DNA of 64,000 bases from Stieleria marina. GTDB taxonomy: Bacteria > Planctomycetota > Planctomycetia > Pirellulales > Pirellulaceae. The position numbers were made by a program, and so were the translations under genes. The notes under the pieces are model-generated. The model worked only from the letters and a program-made list of their open reading frames with translations, made no database searches and had not been told where the DNA came from. This document shows positions 17,053 to 26,598 of this stretch, piece by piece. The DNA is taken from the NCBI GenBank assembly GCA_007741555.1, contig CP036526.1:5394001-5458000 (forward strand), read 5' to 3'. Positions within the stretch are counted from its first letter, which is position 1; each line of letters opens with the position of its first letter.

Positions 17053-17457
17053 CTACTTTGGACCGTAGACCGATTCGGGATCAACCAGCCGTTCGTCAAC
17101 AATTTTTACCACGCTGCTTGATTCAACACGGCGGTAAAAGCAGCTTTCATATCCGGCATGACAGGCGGCTCCTTCTTGCTCGACACACAACAAAATCGTG
17201 TCGGCATCGCAATCAACACGAATCTCGACGACTCGCTGTTGATGCCCGCTGGTTTCTCCTTTGCGCCACAATTGGCCGCGGCTGCGACTGAAGTAAACCG
17301 CGCGACCGCTAGCGAGCGTTTCATTCCATGCTTCTTCGTTCATCCATGCCATCATCAATACCCGATTACTTGATGCATCTTGCGCAATCGCAGGCAACAG
17401 GCCGTCAATGCCTTTGGAAAAATCGGGGATCGGCTTGCTGCTTTCGTCTGTTTCCAT
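17053..17457 (-). CDS. hisI: Phosphoribosyl-AMP cyclohydrolase HisI (134 aa)
   Basis: It catalyses the third step of histidine synthesis, opening the adenine ring of phosphoribosyl-AMP. The signature [18 protein letters not shown] lies at 57-74. Zinc ligands are Cys83, Cys99 and Cys106, with the Asp cluster D82/D84/D86 for magnesium. The ATG at 17457 (METDESSK) yields a normal single-domain length; a further upstream ATG would add 25 atypical residues. There is no fused HisE domain and no other his gene nearby. Confidence 0.95.
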   Translation of the reverse strand: METDESSKPIPDFSKGIDGLLPAIAQDASSNRVLMMAWMNEEAWNETLASGRAVYFSRSRGQLWRKGETSGHQQRVVEIRVDCDADTILLCVEQEGAACHAGYESCFYRRVESSSVVKIVDERLVDPESVYGPK

Positions 17458-17760
17458 GCTCTCGTTCGTTTTCAATCTGCTAGCGTTTTTGTGGCAGGCG
17501 ACTCGGATCGCAAAGGCAACCGCGTGATCCATCGATGCCTGATTATATGCCTAACCGGCAGGGAAGGAATGACATTCGCCCGGTCTCGGGTTTTTGCTCA
17601 TGCAGAAATCGCTTGATGAAGCCGACGTCGCTGCGACGCCGATACTCACCTAAGGCCAACGATGCGCGATCTGCCACCACGTTGCAAGCCGAGGATGCCA
17701 CGCTGCAAGCCAAGAAAGATCGACGCTTCGGTCCCCGATGCTCATGGAAAAACAGATGAA

Positions 17761-18354
17761 ATGAACGCCAACGAATTTGTCTCCATCGTCTTACCGGCTC
17801 GAAATGTCCGGTACTTGATTGCCCAACGGATCGAGCGGGTGCTCGATGCGATGAGACGGATTTCGCGTTCCCGTTTCGAAGTCGTTGTTGTGGACGATGG
17901 CAGCCAGGACCAGACAGTCGAAACGGTCCAAGAAATCGAAAGCCAGAACTCGGCTGTCCGTTTGATTCGGCACAGCCGTCCGCGTGGTATCGAAGCCGCA
18001 GGACAAACCGGTCTGGAGCGAGCCTGTGGAGAGCTGGTGTTTATCCAGGAATCCAATCGAGCGATTCGCATCGACGACTTTCATCGCTTGATCCAGCTAA
18101 GCGCCGATCAATCGATCCTGGCGGCGCGAGCTCAGAGCACGCAACAACCTCTTCCACCACCACTGCTGCGAACGTTCAAAGCGTGGGGCACCGATGCTGA
18201 ACAGCAATTCAGACGCAACGATGGGACAGAATACTCCTCGGGTCTTCAGATGATCCGACGCCCGCACCTGAAGAAACTGCGAAGTCCGCTGGGCGCCAAG
18301 TTTCAACTGCTCAAAGAAACCGCCATCGATACGGTCGACAAGACGTCTCACTGA
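17761..18354 (+). CDS. Short family 2 glycosyltransferase-like protein (197 aa)
   Basis: From the ATG at 17761 the protein begins MNANEFVSIVLPARN and contains FEVVVVDDGSQDQT (about 42-55), the nucleotide-sugar-binding start of a GT-A fold. Beyond that, the acceptor half is reduced: there is no clear ExxFxxxW motif and the protein ends at 197 residues, while active GT2 enzymes usually exceed 230. It could be a degenerate or specialised member. Its stop overlaps the convergent solute-binding gene by 7 bases. Confidence 0.75.
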   Translation: MNANEFVSIVLPARNVRYLIAQRIERVLDAMRRISRSRFEVVVVDDGSQDQTVETVQEIESQNSAVRLIRHSRPRGIEAAGQTGLERACGELVFIQESNRAIRIDDFHRLIQLSADQSILAARAQSTQQPLPPPLLRTFKAWGTDAEQQFRRNDGTEYSSGLQMIRRPHLKKLRSPLGAKFQLLKETAIDTVDKTSH

Positions 18355-19463
18355 AACATCTCATCCAACTGCTTGGCCCATGGCTCCCAATCCTCGGCAG
18401 CTTTCTCAAAATCGACTCGCATCCACCTGACGGGTGACTCGGGCAAAACACGCGGCGGAAATTTGCTCTGCCGGCTCAGTGGCAACTGGCTACTATTCCC
18501 CATCGCTAATCGATCCTCTGTTTCGGGTCGGACCAGAAAGTCGGCCAGTTTGTTGGCGGCAATCGGGTGCGGCGCGTTCTTCAGCACCGCAACCGTGTTG
18601 GGAATTTGCAAAGTTCCTGGCTGCCCGGACGCTTGATCGGGAAACACGATCGCCACATCACGCCCCAGGTCTTTTTCGATCACTGCGTCGTCCGTGTCCG
18701 TCAGCCCCCACGCTACTGTCCCGGCCGACACGGCCAACGCCACTTGCTTGTTGCCTGACAGCACAACCGCGTTGTCTTTGATTGCCTGCAATTGCTTCAA
18801 CGTTGCGGCTTCGCCGTTCTTTGCACGCAGCACCGCAAAGTGAGTCGCAGTCGTACCAAAGAGCGGCCGAGCGATCGCACACTTTCCGCTCCATTTTGGA
18901 TCCGCCAAATCGTCCACCGACTGCGGGTAATCCTCTTCATTGGCAATCAGCTTTGTATTGACCATCAAGACGCGCGCTCGTGCAGCAAACCCGCACCAAG
19001 TGCCATCAGACGAAATCATCCCCTTGGGCCACGCGCCGTCAACGTTCCAATCGCGTTTCTCCAGCAGGCCCATTTTCTGAAGTCGCACGGTGTGCAAGAT
19101 TTCGTTATTCCAAAACAGATCGCACGTGGGATTCTCTCTCTCAGCAATGATTCGATTGACCAACCCAACCGTTTTGGTCGATTCGATGTCATACTTGGCG
19201 ATAACCTTGGTGCCGCCCGTCGTGGTTGGATCGCGGTCGGCGCCCGGCTTACTCTGCTCTGTTGGCTGTTCCTGTCCAGCTCTCTGGAACGCCGCCAAAA
19301 TCGGTGCCGCAAAATCTCGATCCAACGCACTGTAGACCACCACATCGCTTTCACTGCGCGTGACGCATCCCGAAACACCCAGTCCACATGTGCTGAGCAG
19401 AATGGCACCAATCAGGTTAAACTGAGCACATGAATGGAATTGCACTGAAACTCGTTGCGGCAT
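18348..19463 (-). CDS. Periplasmic solute-binding lipoprotein, iron(III)-type family 1 (371 aa)
   Basis: A lipobox (LGVSGC at about 28-33) is followed by DVVVYSALDRDFAAPILAAF, the standard first lobe of bacterial Fe(III)-type extracellular solute-binding proteins. Other family blocks are ENPTCDLFWNNEILHT, DLADPKWSGKCAIARPLFG and the hinge region AGTVAWGLTDTDDA. No permease or ATPase gene lies nearby, so it is an orphan binding protein. The ATG start at 19463 overlaps the 5' end of the divergent gene at 19430; an in-frame GTG at 19445 reduces but does not remove the overlap. Confidence 0.88.
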   Translation of the reverse strand: MPQRVSVQFHSCAQFNLIGAILLSTCGLGVSGCVTRSESDVVVYSALDRDFAAPILAAFQRAGQEQPTEQSKPGADRDPTTTGGTKVIAKYDIESTKTVGLVNRIIAERENPTCDLFWNNEILHTVRLQKMGLLEKRDWNVDGAWPKGMISSDGTWCGFAARARVLMVNTKLIANEEDYPQSVDDLADPKWSGKCAIARPLFGTTATHFAVLRAKNGEAATLKQLQAIKDNAVVLSGNKQVALAVSAGTVAWGLTDTDDAVIEKDLGRDVAIVFPDQASGQPGTLQIPNTVAVLKNAPHPIAANKLADFLVRPETEDRLAMGNSSQLPLSRQSKFPPRVLPESPVRWMRVDFEKAAEDWEPWAKQLDEMFQ

Positions 19464-20725
19464 CGGTCTGGATTTCCTTGGCTATCGGCGTGTCAACGGA
19501 ATGCTGGTCGGAAGACTTTATCCAACTGAACGGTAAACATATCACGTTGACGACAGATATCGATGATCTGGCCAACAACGCCGATCTGATTGCTGCTTTT
19601 GATGCTGCCGTCGGCCAGTGGGAATCATTTTGGCAGTTGCCAAGCGGTTCGCTGCAGGATTTCAAAGTCGACGCCTGCGTGATGGCAGACAAGCAACGAT
19701 TTCAATTGGATGGGCGAATCCCGCTGTCGGTCCCCGATTTTCCGTTCGGGTTTGCACTGCAAGATCGCGTCTGGGTGGTGGCACAGAAAAGCCAGTACTA
19801 CACCCGGCACTTGTTGCTGCACGAAGGCGTCCACTCGCTCGCCTACCATCAATTTGGTGGGACGGGACCGAGCTGGTTCATGGAAGGCACCGCTGAAATG
19901 CTAGCCGTCCACCGCCATTTCGGCAGCGATACAAAAATCAACCAGTTGCCCAAAGACCGTGCATCGGTTCCTTACTGGGGACGATTCAAAGTCATGGACC
20001 AAAGTCGCGACGCAAACACAATCCCATCGCTCGGCTCCGTCCTGGGCTACCCTCGAGACCTTCAGTCGGATGTCGAGTCCTATGGCTGGAGCTGGGCGGC
20101 AACGATGTTGCTTTACCAATACCCCGACACTCGCGACGCCTTTTTTGCATCGGCCAAGACACCGGCCCCAAACGATGCAGTTTTCAATAACGATTTGAAA
20201 CGCCGCCTACAAAACACCTGGCCTGTCGTAACTGCACGATGGCGGTTGATGTGCCACGACATTGATTACGGATTTGACTGGTCCCGAGAACAAGTGTCGC
20301 TGTCGATGAACGACCAAGTCTGGGATGGCAAGCCATTGAAACTTGATATCAAAGCCAATCAGGGATGGCAATCAATCGGTGTTCGCCTCTCACCGGGAAT
20401 GAAATTGTCCGTGACTCCGGCAGGCAACTGTACGTTGGCCGACCAACCCAAACCGTGGCTCAGTTACCCCAGCGGAATCACGCTCCGCTATCACCGCGGC
20501 CGACCACTGGGCCAGCTACTGGCCTGCTTGCTACCAGACACGCCGGATCAGGATCAGGCAACGAAGACTAATTTGCGTCCACTACAAGTCGCAGCGATCA
20601 CACGCCCGTCGCAGATACCCATCAAAGAAAACTGCTGGCTGCTTTTTCGAATCAATGATGTGACCGGGGAATTGTCGGACAACCAGGGTGGCTATCAGCT
20701 GACGATCGACTCCGCTTCCAAGTAA
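19430..20725 (+). CDS. Secreted gluzincin-like metallopeptidase (431 aa)
   Basis: A signal peptide (about residues 1-25) precedes the mature protein. The zinc motif HEGVH is at 131-135, and the segment GPSWFMEGTAEML supplies the third ligand, probably Glu152. This HExxH plus downstream EG-x-x-E layout is that of MA-clan gluzincins (peptidase MA-like / DUF1570-type). The C-terminal 170 residues look like a beta-rich domain with no known motif. Catalytic residues are intact, so activity is likely; the substrate is unknown. The stop is 7 bp from the convergent transporter gene. Confidence 0.82.
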   Translation: MNGIALKLVAASVWISLAIGVSTECWSEDFIQLNGKHITLTTDIDDLANNADLIAAFDAAVGQWESFWQLPSGSLQDFKVDACVMADKQRFQLDGRIPLSVPDFPFGFALQDRVWVVAQKSQYYTRHLLLHEGVHSLAYHQFGGTGPSWFMEGTAEMLAVHRHFGSDTKINQLPKDRASVPYWGRFKVMDQSRDANTIPSLGSVLGYPRDLQSDVESYGWSWAATMLLYQYPDTRDAFFASAKTPAPNDAVFNNDLKRRLQNTWPVVTARWRLMCHDIDYGFDWSREQVSLSMNDQVWDGKPLKLDIKANQGWQSIGVRLSPGMKLSVTPAGNCTLADQPKPWLSYPSGITLRYHRGRPLGQLLACLLPDTPDQDQATKTNLRPLQVAAITRPSQIPIKENCWLLFRINDVTGELSDNQGGYQLTIDSASK

Positions 20726-20732
20726 CCCGCAG

Positions 20733-22931
20733 CTAGGATTCCAGCCGCATGCCGCCAGCGCTCTGAATCAAGGCGACACGCTCCAACGCGCCGACGAAAC
20801 CTTCGATTCGATGAAAGAAGACTTCTTCTTGGTTTTCATCAGGTGGCTGCATCCCCAGAAAAACAAACGCAGCGTCGCGACTGTGCGACTGAATGGCCGC
20901 CGTCGGGTTATTGGAGACCACGACTTTTGTTTTGCCGTTGATCCGTGCTTCTCGTAGCAGACTCTCCAAATGGCTTTGAACCTCTTCGATTGCGGCTTCG
21001 TTTTCGACAACCCGCAGCAGCCGCAATCGGCTCCCTTGCCAATCCGGATGCTCCAGCATTAGATGCGCCAACAAAACCATCAGTTCTCCGTTCGCCCGAC
21101 CACGCCACCAAATATCGATGGTTCCACTGGGCGCTGCCCAAGGATCAGCGGGGTCGTCTGTGCGACGCAGCACAACCACACTGTGCCCGATGCCCGCCAA
21201 ATTTCGCAGCAAGCCACCAAAGATCTTCATCCGTTCGACTTGCAGCGGACACCCCAGCAAAATGGTATTGGGCCTGAGCCGTCCGAGTCCCTGGCACTGA
21301 ACCAGCGCTTCGATTCCCGCGGTGTAGTCCGACGCGACGACCACAGCCGGAAACGCATTTAGATTGCGTTCCTTGATCATGCCGTGCAGGATTTTTTCCT
21401 GGGATCCACGGCGCTGCACGTGATCGTCTAAATCCCCTTGAATGACCTGGCCCAACGTTAATACCCCGGACTGCGCGGTCAGCCAACTACCCAAAGTGAC
21501 AAGGTGCGGCCGCGAAAATCCGCCGCCGCTAAGAGCCAGCACAAACGGCCGCCAGTTCTTGGGGTGATAGAGTTCGTCTTCCAAGCGAAGCAGATTTCGT
21601 CGCGTTCGTTCGAACAACAATCCGCTGGTCAGGTACCCCCAGTTTGCGCCCAACTCGACTCGTGAAAGATACCAATGCAAAGCCGCCACTAGCGTGGTCG
21701 CGACCAGCGCCCACTTCCAGTCGATCAACAACATGACGACACCACATCCGATGGCGCCCAGCAACGAGGTCGACCAATGACAGTATTTGAACTGAGGTCG
21801 ATAGCTCGGGTTCTTTGTGATCGCTTCGTAAAACGTGGCTAGGTTTAGTAGCCCGTAGGTCACCAAGAAAGCCATCGTTATCAACGGCGCAATGGTGTTC
21901 AGATCCGCCAGCATGATGCCGGCTTGGGCGATCAAGAATGTCGCTACGATCGCACGTCGTGGTTCGCCGTCTCGATCAGAACCGACACCAAACGGAGTCA
22001 ACGATACGAACAGGCGGTCACGGGCAAGCGATTGTAAAATCCGTGGCGCCCCCATCATGCTGCCCAAGGCCGACGAAATCGTCGCGGCAAAAACTCCCGC
22101 AGCGATCAGCGCGGGCAACAGTGCAATGTCCGAGATGACCAAGTTGTTTTGCACCAAGTCAATTCGTTCACTTGCACCACCCAGGAAAACAGCCTGCGAG
22201 GCGTAGACCATTCCAGTGATCAGCACTGCGGCGATCGTTCCTTTGGGAATCGACTCAGCGGGATCCTTCAGGTCGCCCGACATATTGGCACCGGCCATGA
22301 TGCCCGTCACGGCAGGAAAAAACAGCGCGAACATCGTCCAGAAAGATTCGCCGTCGGTAAACGACATGCTGCTATTAGCATGCAAGCGTTCGATGTCAAA
22401 ATCGGCAAACGCTCCGGCATAAAACGAAAGCAGCGACAAGACCACCGTCGCCAAAATCGCAAACTGCAACTTCAACGTCCAGCCAGCACCAATCGCAACG
22501 CAAACGCAAACTCCAATATTGGTCAGCGAGGCGACCAAAGTTGGCGACGTTCCCGCAGGAAGGTATCCCATCAATGCTTCGCTGAAACCGATCACATACA
22601 TCGCGACCGAGAGCGCTTGAGCTCCAAAGAAAAGCAGCCCGATTGCACCGCCAAACTCGGGCCCCAGACTACGGCTGATCAAAAAGTAAGCACCGCCTCC
22701 TTCGACCTTTGTATTGGTCGCGATCGCCGACAGAGACAATGTGGTCAGCAAAGTGATGACTTTACTGGCCAGCACGATCAACAACGCTGCCAAAACTCCG
22801 GCTTGGCCCACCACGTAGCCGAACCGTAAAAACATGATCACGCCCAGGATCGTCAACACACAGGGCGTGAAGACACCTCCGAAGGTTCCAAAACTATTTT
22901 TTTCGCCGAGAGGTCGGCTACCTTGACTCAT
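20733..22931 (-). CDS. SLC12-type cation-chloride cotransporter-like permease (732 aa)
   Basis: The N-terminal half has the APC fold with about 12 membrane helices, starting TFGGVFTPCVLTILGVIMFLRFGYVVGQAG, which is the hallmark of SLC12 (NKCC/KCC) transporters. KVEGGGAYFLISRSLGPEFGG and the helix-6 region PAVTGIMAGANMSGDLKDPAESIPKGT also match. From about residue 440 onward there is a large soluble C-terminal domain with a USP-like fold, as in eukaryotic and bacterial SLC12 members. The likely role is coupled ion (K, Na, Cl) or amino acid transport across the inner membrane. Ion specificity is not predictable. Confidence 0.9.
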   Translation of the reverse strand: MSQGSRPLGEKNSFGTFGGVFTPCVLTILGVIMFLRFGYVVGQAGVLAALLIVLASKVITLLTTLSLSAIATNTKVEGGGAYFLISRSLGPEFGGAIGLLFFGAQALSVAMYVIGFSEALMGYLPAGTSPTLVASLTNIGVCVCVAIGAGWTLKLQFAILATVVLSLLSFYAGAFADFDIERLHANSSMSFTDGESFWTMFALFFPAVTGIMAGANMSGDLKDPAESIPKGTIAAVLITGMVYASQAVFLGGASERIDLVQNNLVISDIALLPALIAAGVFAATISSALGSMMGAPRILQSLARDRLFVSLTPFGVGSDRDGEPRRAIVATFLIAQAGIMLADLNTIAPLITMAFLVTYGLLNLATFYEAITKNPSYRPQFKYCHWSTSLLGAIGCGVVMLLIDWKWALVATTLVAALHWYLSRVELGANWGYLTSGLLFERTRRNLLRLEDELYHPKNWRPFVLALSGGGFSRPHLVTLGSWLTAQSGVLTLGQVIQGDLDDHVQRRGSQEKILHGMIKERNLNAFPAVVVASDYTAGIEALVQCQGLGRLRPNTILLGCPLQVERMKIFGGLLRNLAGIGHSVVVLRRTDDPADPWAAPSGTIDIWWRGRANGELMVLLAHLMLEHPDWQGSRLRLLRVVENEAAIEEVQSHLESLLREARINGKTKVVVSNNPTAAIQSHSRDAAFVFLGMQPPDENQEEVFFHRIEGFVGALERVALIQSAGGMRLES

Positions 22932-23030
22932 CGATCACGCCATCAGGGTCGAACGGAACTTAACCTAGCGCGAAGTCTACCAGAGATCACGATGGCGGCA
23001 GAGAGTAAACGAATCGCGGCAATGCGACGT

Positions 23031-23843
23031 TTAGCTGCGAAGCGTGAACGTGAAGTTCTTGCTCTGGGAAAAGAATTCCATCGGATTGTCATACACGACT
23101 TTGCGAATCAACGTTTCGCTCAATCCACGCCGACGCATTTCAAAGATCAAATCCGGCACCGCCGTCGGCTTGCTTGGCCCCCAGTCTCCCGCAGAGTTCG
23201 CTAGCAACCGCTCACCCCCAGTTTTTTCGATCATGTCGACCGCGCGTTCCGGCGTACACTTCGTGATCGGATACAAGGTCATGCCTGCCCAAAAACCACG
23301 GTCAAGCACTTCGGTGATCGTGTGTTCCTCGACATGATCGACCAAAACACGTGAACGGTCGATGCGTGAATCATCCGACAGCATGTCCAGGATCATCCGA
23401 GTGCCTTGATACTTGTCTTCCAAATGCGGCGTGTGAATCAAGATCTGCTGCTGAAACTTGATTGCTAACTCCATGTGCTCCAAAAACACCGTCGCTTCGT
23501 TCTTGGTGTTTTTGTTTAAACCGATTTCACCAATGCCCAGGACATTCGGTTTGTCGATGAATTCAGGAATCATCGCAATGACGTCGCGTGAGAGCGAAAC
23601 ATTCTCAGCTTCTTTGGCGTTGATGCACAGCCACGTGAAGTGCTGAATGCCGTACTGCGCCGCACGCTTGGGTTCGGTGTCCGTCAGCTGATGAAAGTAG
23701 TCGCGAAAACCGTCCACACTGCCACGGTCATAGCCCGCCCAAAAGGCCGGCTCGCTCATCGCCACACACCCCATCCGCGCAAGTGTTGCGTAGTCGTCGG
23801 TGGTCCGGGAAACCATGTGAATGTGCGGGTCGATATAGTCCAT
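23031..23843 (-). CDS. TatD-related metal-dependent hydrolase (270 aa)
   Basis: The first metal ligands are in the DPHIHM motif (His7, His9). Further ligands are in VLGIGEIGLNK (Glu), ILIHTPHLED (His), VLVDHVEEHT (His) and ANSAGDWGPS (Asp). This is the TatD subgroup of amidohydrolases. The wide spacing between VSRTTDDY and the next conserved block resembles the EboB-type TatD proteins, but no other ebo genes are visible here, so that link is only a suggestion. All metal ligands are present, so a phosphodiesterase or related hydrolase is expected. Confidence 0.85.
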   Translation of the reverse strand: MDYIDPHIHMVSRTTDDYATLARMGCVAMSEPAFWAGYDRGSVDGFRDYFHQLTDTEPKRAAQYGIQHFTWLCINAKEAENVSLSRDVIAMIPEFIDKPNVLGIGEIGLNKNTKNEATVFLEHMELAIKFQQQILIHTPHLEDKYQGTRMILDMLSDDSRIDRSRVLVDHVEEHTITEVLDRGFWAGMTLYPITKCTPERAVDMIEKTGGERLLANSAGDWGPSKPTAVPDLIFEMRRRGLSETLIRKVVYDNPMEFFSQSKNFTFTLRS

Positions 23844-23900
23844 CAGAGCTTAACTTGGTCTTAGAAGAAGTTGCAAAAGGAGAAGGGCGAACGCAAACTT

Positions 23901-24164
23901 TCAAATCTGCATCTCTTTCCGCCAAGAACTCTCATAGTCGCGAGAAAACAGTTTCTGCAAACGCTCGGCACGATCCGCCCCGTCACTACGCAAAATGTTG
24001 ATCGCTTCGCCGAGCCGTTCTCGATGATCGCGTGACTGTCCGGAAAGCGGTCCTTCGTCCGACGCAGCACGATCGATGCGGTCAAAATCCGCCGCAACTT
24101 CTAACAGCTTTGCCCGAACGTCCAAGAATTTTTCATCCAGGATAGAATTCGCGGTCCGATTCAT
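23901..24164 (-). CDS. Small hypothetical protein (87 aa)
   Basis: The ATG at 24164 (MNRTANSILDEKFLD) is preceded by ttggagtaaaagaacc, a good GGAG site, and is preferred over a longer frame without one. The protein is highly charged and predicted to be all-helical: RAKLLEVAADFDRIDRAAS and a second helix with LGEAINILRSDG. It has no membrane segment or metal motif. It lies upstream of the TatD-like gene on the same strand with a 57-bp gap and may share its transcript. I do not recognise the family. Confidence 0.72.
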   Translation of the reverse strand: MNRTANSILDEKFLDVRAKLLEVAADFDRIDRAASDEGPLSGQSRDHRERLGEAINILRSDGADRAERLQKLFSRDYESSWRKEMQI

Positions 24165-24365
24165 GGTTCTTTTACTCCAACGGGGAACGATCACTCTCAG
24201 TATAAACGATCGCCCTCGTATTAGGAGTGCAGGCACCTATAGAGGTAAGTGCGGACATAAATGCAGCGCAGGCACTGTGCGATTATGACGGCGCGTTCTC
24301 GCTGAAATACCCCCGAGCAAGTATCTCAGATTCTCTTTGCTCGTCCGCGCCGGCACCATTTCAGT

Positions 24366-25478
24366 CTACGCCGTCACCCGGTGAGTTGGCGTTGGCCGCC
24401 CTGGACGCAGCGAGTGGGCCGATAGCGAACTTACTTTCGCATTGTGGTTGGCTGCAATTTGTCGCACGGTGCTTTCACAAACCGCTTGCAGGTCACTAGG
24501 ATCGATTGCGACTCGCGCGTTGACGATGATTTGAATTTCACCTGTGACAGTTCGCCCACTGTGGAGCCCGATGTCGACGCCCGAATCGTTGCTGACCACA
24601 TTAGCCACTGCCTGCGAATCGCCCCCCAAGACAGAAACTTTTAAATGTGCGATCGCCCCCTGATGCTGAGCGACAATTTGCTCCGCCGTTGATTCAACCA
24701 CATCATGTGCCAAACGATCTAGATCAATCGACTGTTCGCTATTGATTGTTGCGGTCAAGTTGACCCAGCCAAGTTCGGCTTCGCCTGCAGCATACGTGTC
24801 GTAATCGATGTCCAACAAACGACTACCTGCCACCATCGGTGATTCGATATACCCGATCACTTCATCGACCCCTTCACCTACTTTGGGGCTGACGGCAATG
24901 ACCGGAACACTCGGAGCAACCCGACCAAGCTGCTCCTTTAGCTTGGCGATCTCTTCACTCGACAGTTGGTCGCTGCGTCCGACCATCAAATAGTCGGCTT
25001 CCTCGAGTTGTTTGCGAAAGATGTATTCGGCTTGGGGCGAAAAACCACTGAGCGGCTTGTCATCGTCTTGAGCCAGAATCTTGCGACCGTGTGACGGTTT
25101 TAATAAGACTCCAAAAGGAGCCATTTCAAATCGATCGCCCAAGAGTTGTTGAAGCGGCAAAACAACTGTCGCAACCAAGTCGGTGCAGCTCCCGACCGGT
25201 TCTGCCAACAGCACATCGGGCGCTGTTTGCTGGCTAAGCGAATGGGCCGTCGAAACCAATTCGTCAAAGCTACAGCAAAAGCACGCGCCGGCGACTTCGC
25301 CAACGGCAAACCCTTGCGAACGCAGATTGTGCGTATCAACCAGATCGGCGGCCTGATCATTCGTGATTATTCCGACGGTTTTGCCCGCCGCCAGATAACG
25401 CTTGGCGATCTGTCCGATCAGAGTTGTTTTTCCGGCGCCCAAAAATCCGCCGATCAGTACGAATCGCGTTTTTGTCAC
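24366..25478 (-). CDS. CobW/COG0523-family GTP-binding metallochaperone (370 aa)
   Basis: I chose GTG at 25478 because the protein then begins MTKTRFVLIGGFLGAGKTTL, the normal N-terminus of the family; an ATG at 25541 adds 21 atypical residues and overlaps the next gene. Walker A is GGFLGAGKTT (10-19) and the metal motif CFCC is at 66-69, matching the CxCC core. A GTPase block with LLAEPVGSC follows. The C-terminal domain (about 260-355) is a separate fold. COG0523 members deliver zinc, cobalt or other metals; which metal is unclear. It follows yggU in the operon. Confidence 0.87.
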   Translation of the reverse strand: MTKTRFVLIGGFLGAGKTTLIGQIAKRYLAAGKTVGIITNDQAADLVDTHNLRSQGFAVGEVAGACFCCSFDELVSTAHSLSQQTAPDVLLAEPVGSCTDLVATVVLPLQQLLGDRFEMAPFGVLLKPSHGRKILAQDDDKPLSGFSPQAEYIFRKQLEEADYLMVGRSDQLSSEEIAKLKEQLGRVAPSVPVIAVSPKVGEGVDEVIGYIESPMVAGSRLLDIDYDTYAAGEAELGWVNLTATINSEQSIDLDRLAHDVVESTAEQIVAQHQGAIAHLKVSVLGGDSQAVANVVSNDSGVDIGLHSGRTVTGEIQIIVNARVAIDPSDLQAVCESTVRQIAANHNAKVSSLSAHSLRPGRPTPTHRVTA

Positions 25479-25524
25479 AGCTCTGCTTCTTTCGGTGAGA
25501 AGGGGTGGATCAACGCGATTGATG

Positions 25525-25818
25525 CTACGGCATCTCTGCAAGCTTTGCTATCCGCTGGACCAATTCATCCGTCGGATTTCCAATCAAAAAAACTTTTCGG
25601 CGGCTAGTCAAACCATTCGACAATTCAATTTGCCGTCGTCGGATGTGTAACGCATCCGCCAGCAACTTTACGATCGCCTTGTTCGCCTTGCCCTGATCCG
25701 CTGGCGACGTCACGTAGACACGCAGCGCGTCGCCGTGCGTCCCTGCCACCAAGTTGCGTTTCGCGCCGGGCGTCGCGTGAACCGCCAATCGCAAATGATC
25801 GTCGAAACGAGTGATCAT
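25525..25818 (-). CDS. YggU / DUF167 family protein (97 aa)
   Basis: The DUF167 core is complete: LRLAVHATPGAKRN, then GDALRVYVTSPADQGKANKAIVKLLADAL and a final strand IELSNGLTSRRKVFLIG. YggU proteins are small, ubiquitous and of unknown biochemical function. The start overlaps the yggS stop as ATGA, a conserved gene pairing in many bacteria. Cobalt or metal handling is not evident from the sequence. The call is firm although the role is unknown. Confidence 0.92.
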   Translation of the reverse strand: MITRFDDHLRLAVHATPGAKRNLVAGTHGDALRVYVTSPADQGKANKAIVKLLADALHIRRRQIELSNGLTSRRKVFLIGNPTDELVQRIAKLAEMP

Positions 25819-26522
25819 AAAACGCCGTCAAACAACCGGGATCCGATTCGGACCAGAGTTGCCCCCTCGGCGATGGCCTCCTTGAAATCTCCACTCATCC
25901 CCATCGACAAATTCGCGAGCGGGTTGCCTGTCGAAGCCGCCAACTTATCTCGCAACATACGCACATCTGCAAACTGCTTGCGAGCGGCGCCTTGGTCAGT
26001 TCCCATGCCGGCCATCGCCATCAATCCACCAATGCGTACCAATGGGCCGCGATCCTCTTGCAAAAGCTCAAGCAACGCGTCGGGCGACAAACCCGTCTTG
26101 GCATCGTCGCCGCTGATATTAACCTCCAGCAAAACATCGACCGCTTGATCAATTTCGCCAGCCTCTTTGGCGACCGCTTCTAACAATCGTCGACTGTCGA
26201 CCGAATGAATCATCGGAGCGTACCGCATCAGTCGCCGCAGTTTGTTTCGCTGCAGATGACCGATCATATGCCACTGAACCGGCTGGTCCTTGAGTTCTTC
26301 GGATTCGGCTTTTTGCCAAAGAACCTGCGGTCGATTTTCGCCCAGTGATCCACACCCCGCGTCGACCAAGTCGGCAGTGGTAGCCGCATCGACATACTTG
26401 GTCACGCCAACGATGGTCACGTCGCTTGGCTGACGACCGCTGGCTTGGGCAGCCACCGCCACTTCGTCGACGACCGATAAATAGTTTTGGCGAATGCGTT
26501 CTTTGCGATCCGATTCATTCAT
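25815..26522 (-). CDS. YggS / PLPBP family PLP-binding protein (235 aa)
   Basis: I chose the ATG at 26522 (MNESDRKERIRQNY), the usual N-terminus; the longer frame adds 13 residues. The PLP Lys is in VTIVGVTKYVDA, followed by GENRPQVLWQKA, WHMIGHLQRNK and the glycine loop LSMGMSGDFKEAIAEGATLVRIGS. YggS keeps free pyridoxal phosphate and amino/keto acid pools balanced and has no known catalytic turnover. It is the first gene of the yggS-yggU-cobW set. All expected motifs are intact. Confidence 0.95.
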   Translation of the reverse strand: MNESDRKERIRQNYLSVVDEVAVAAQASGRQPSDVTIVGVTKYVDAATTADLVDAGCGSLGENRPQVLWQKAESEELKDQPVQWHMIGHLQRNKLRRLMRYAPMIHSVDSRRLLEAVAKEAGEIDQAVDVLLEVNISGDDAKTGLSPDALLELLQEDRGPLVRIGGLMAMAGMGTDQGAARKQFADVRMLRDKLAASTGNPLANLSMGMSGDFKEAIAEGATLVRIGSRLFDGVL

Positions 26523-26598
26523 AGCGACATCAAAGCTCAATGGGATTCGACTTCGTCGCAACAGAAATGCGCCGCTATACGTTGCGTCGCGATCGTCT

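Noticed and set aside
23031-24164. Ebo gene cluster around the TatD-like hydrolase
   Set aside because: No UbiA-like, dehydroquinate synthase-like or other ebo genes are present near it; the upstream 87-residue protein does not look like EboA.
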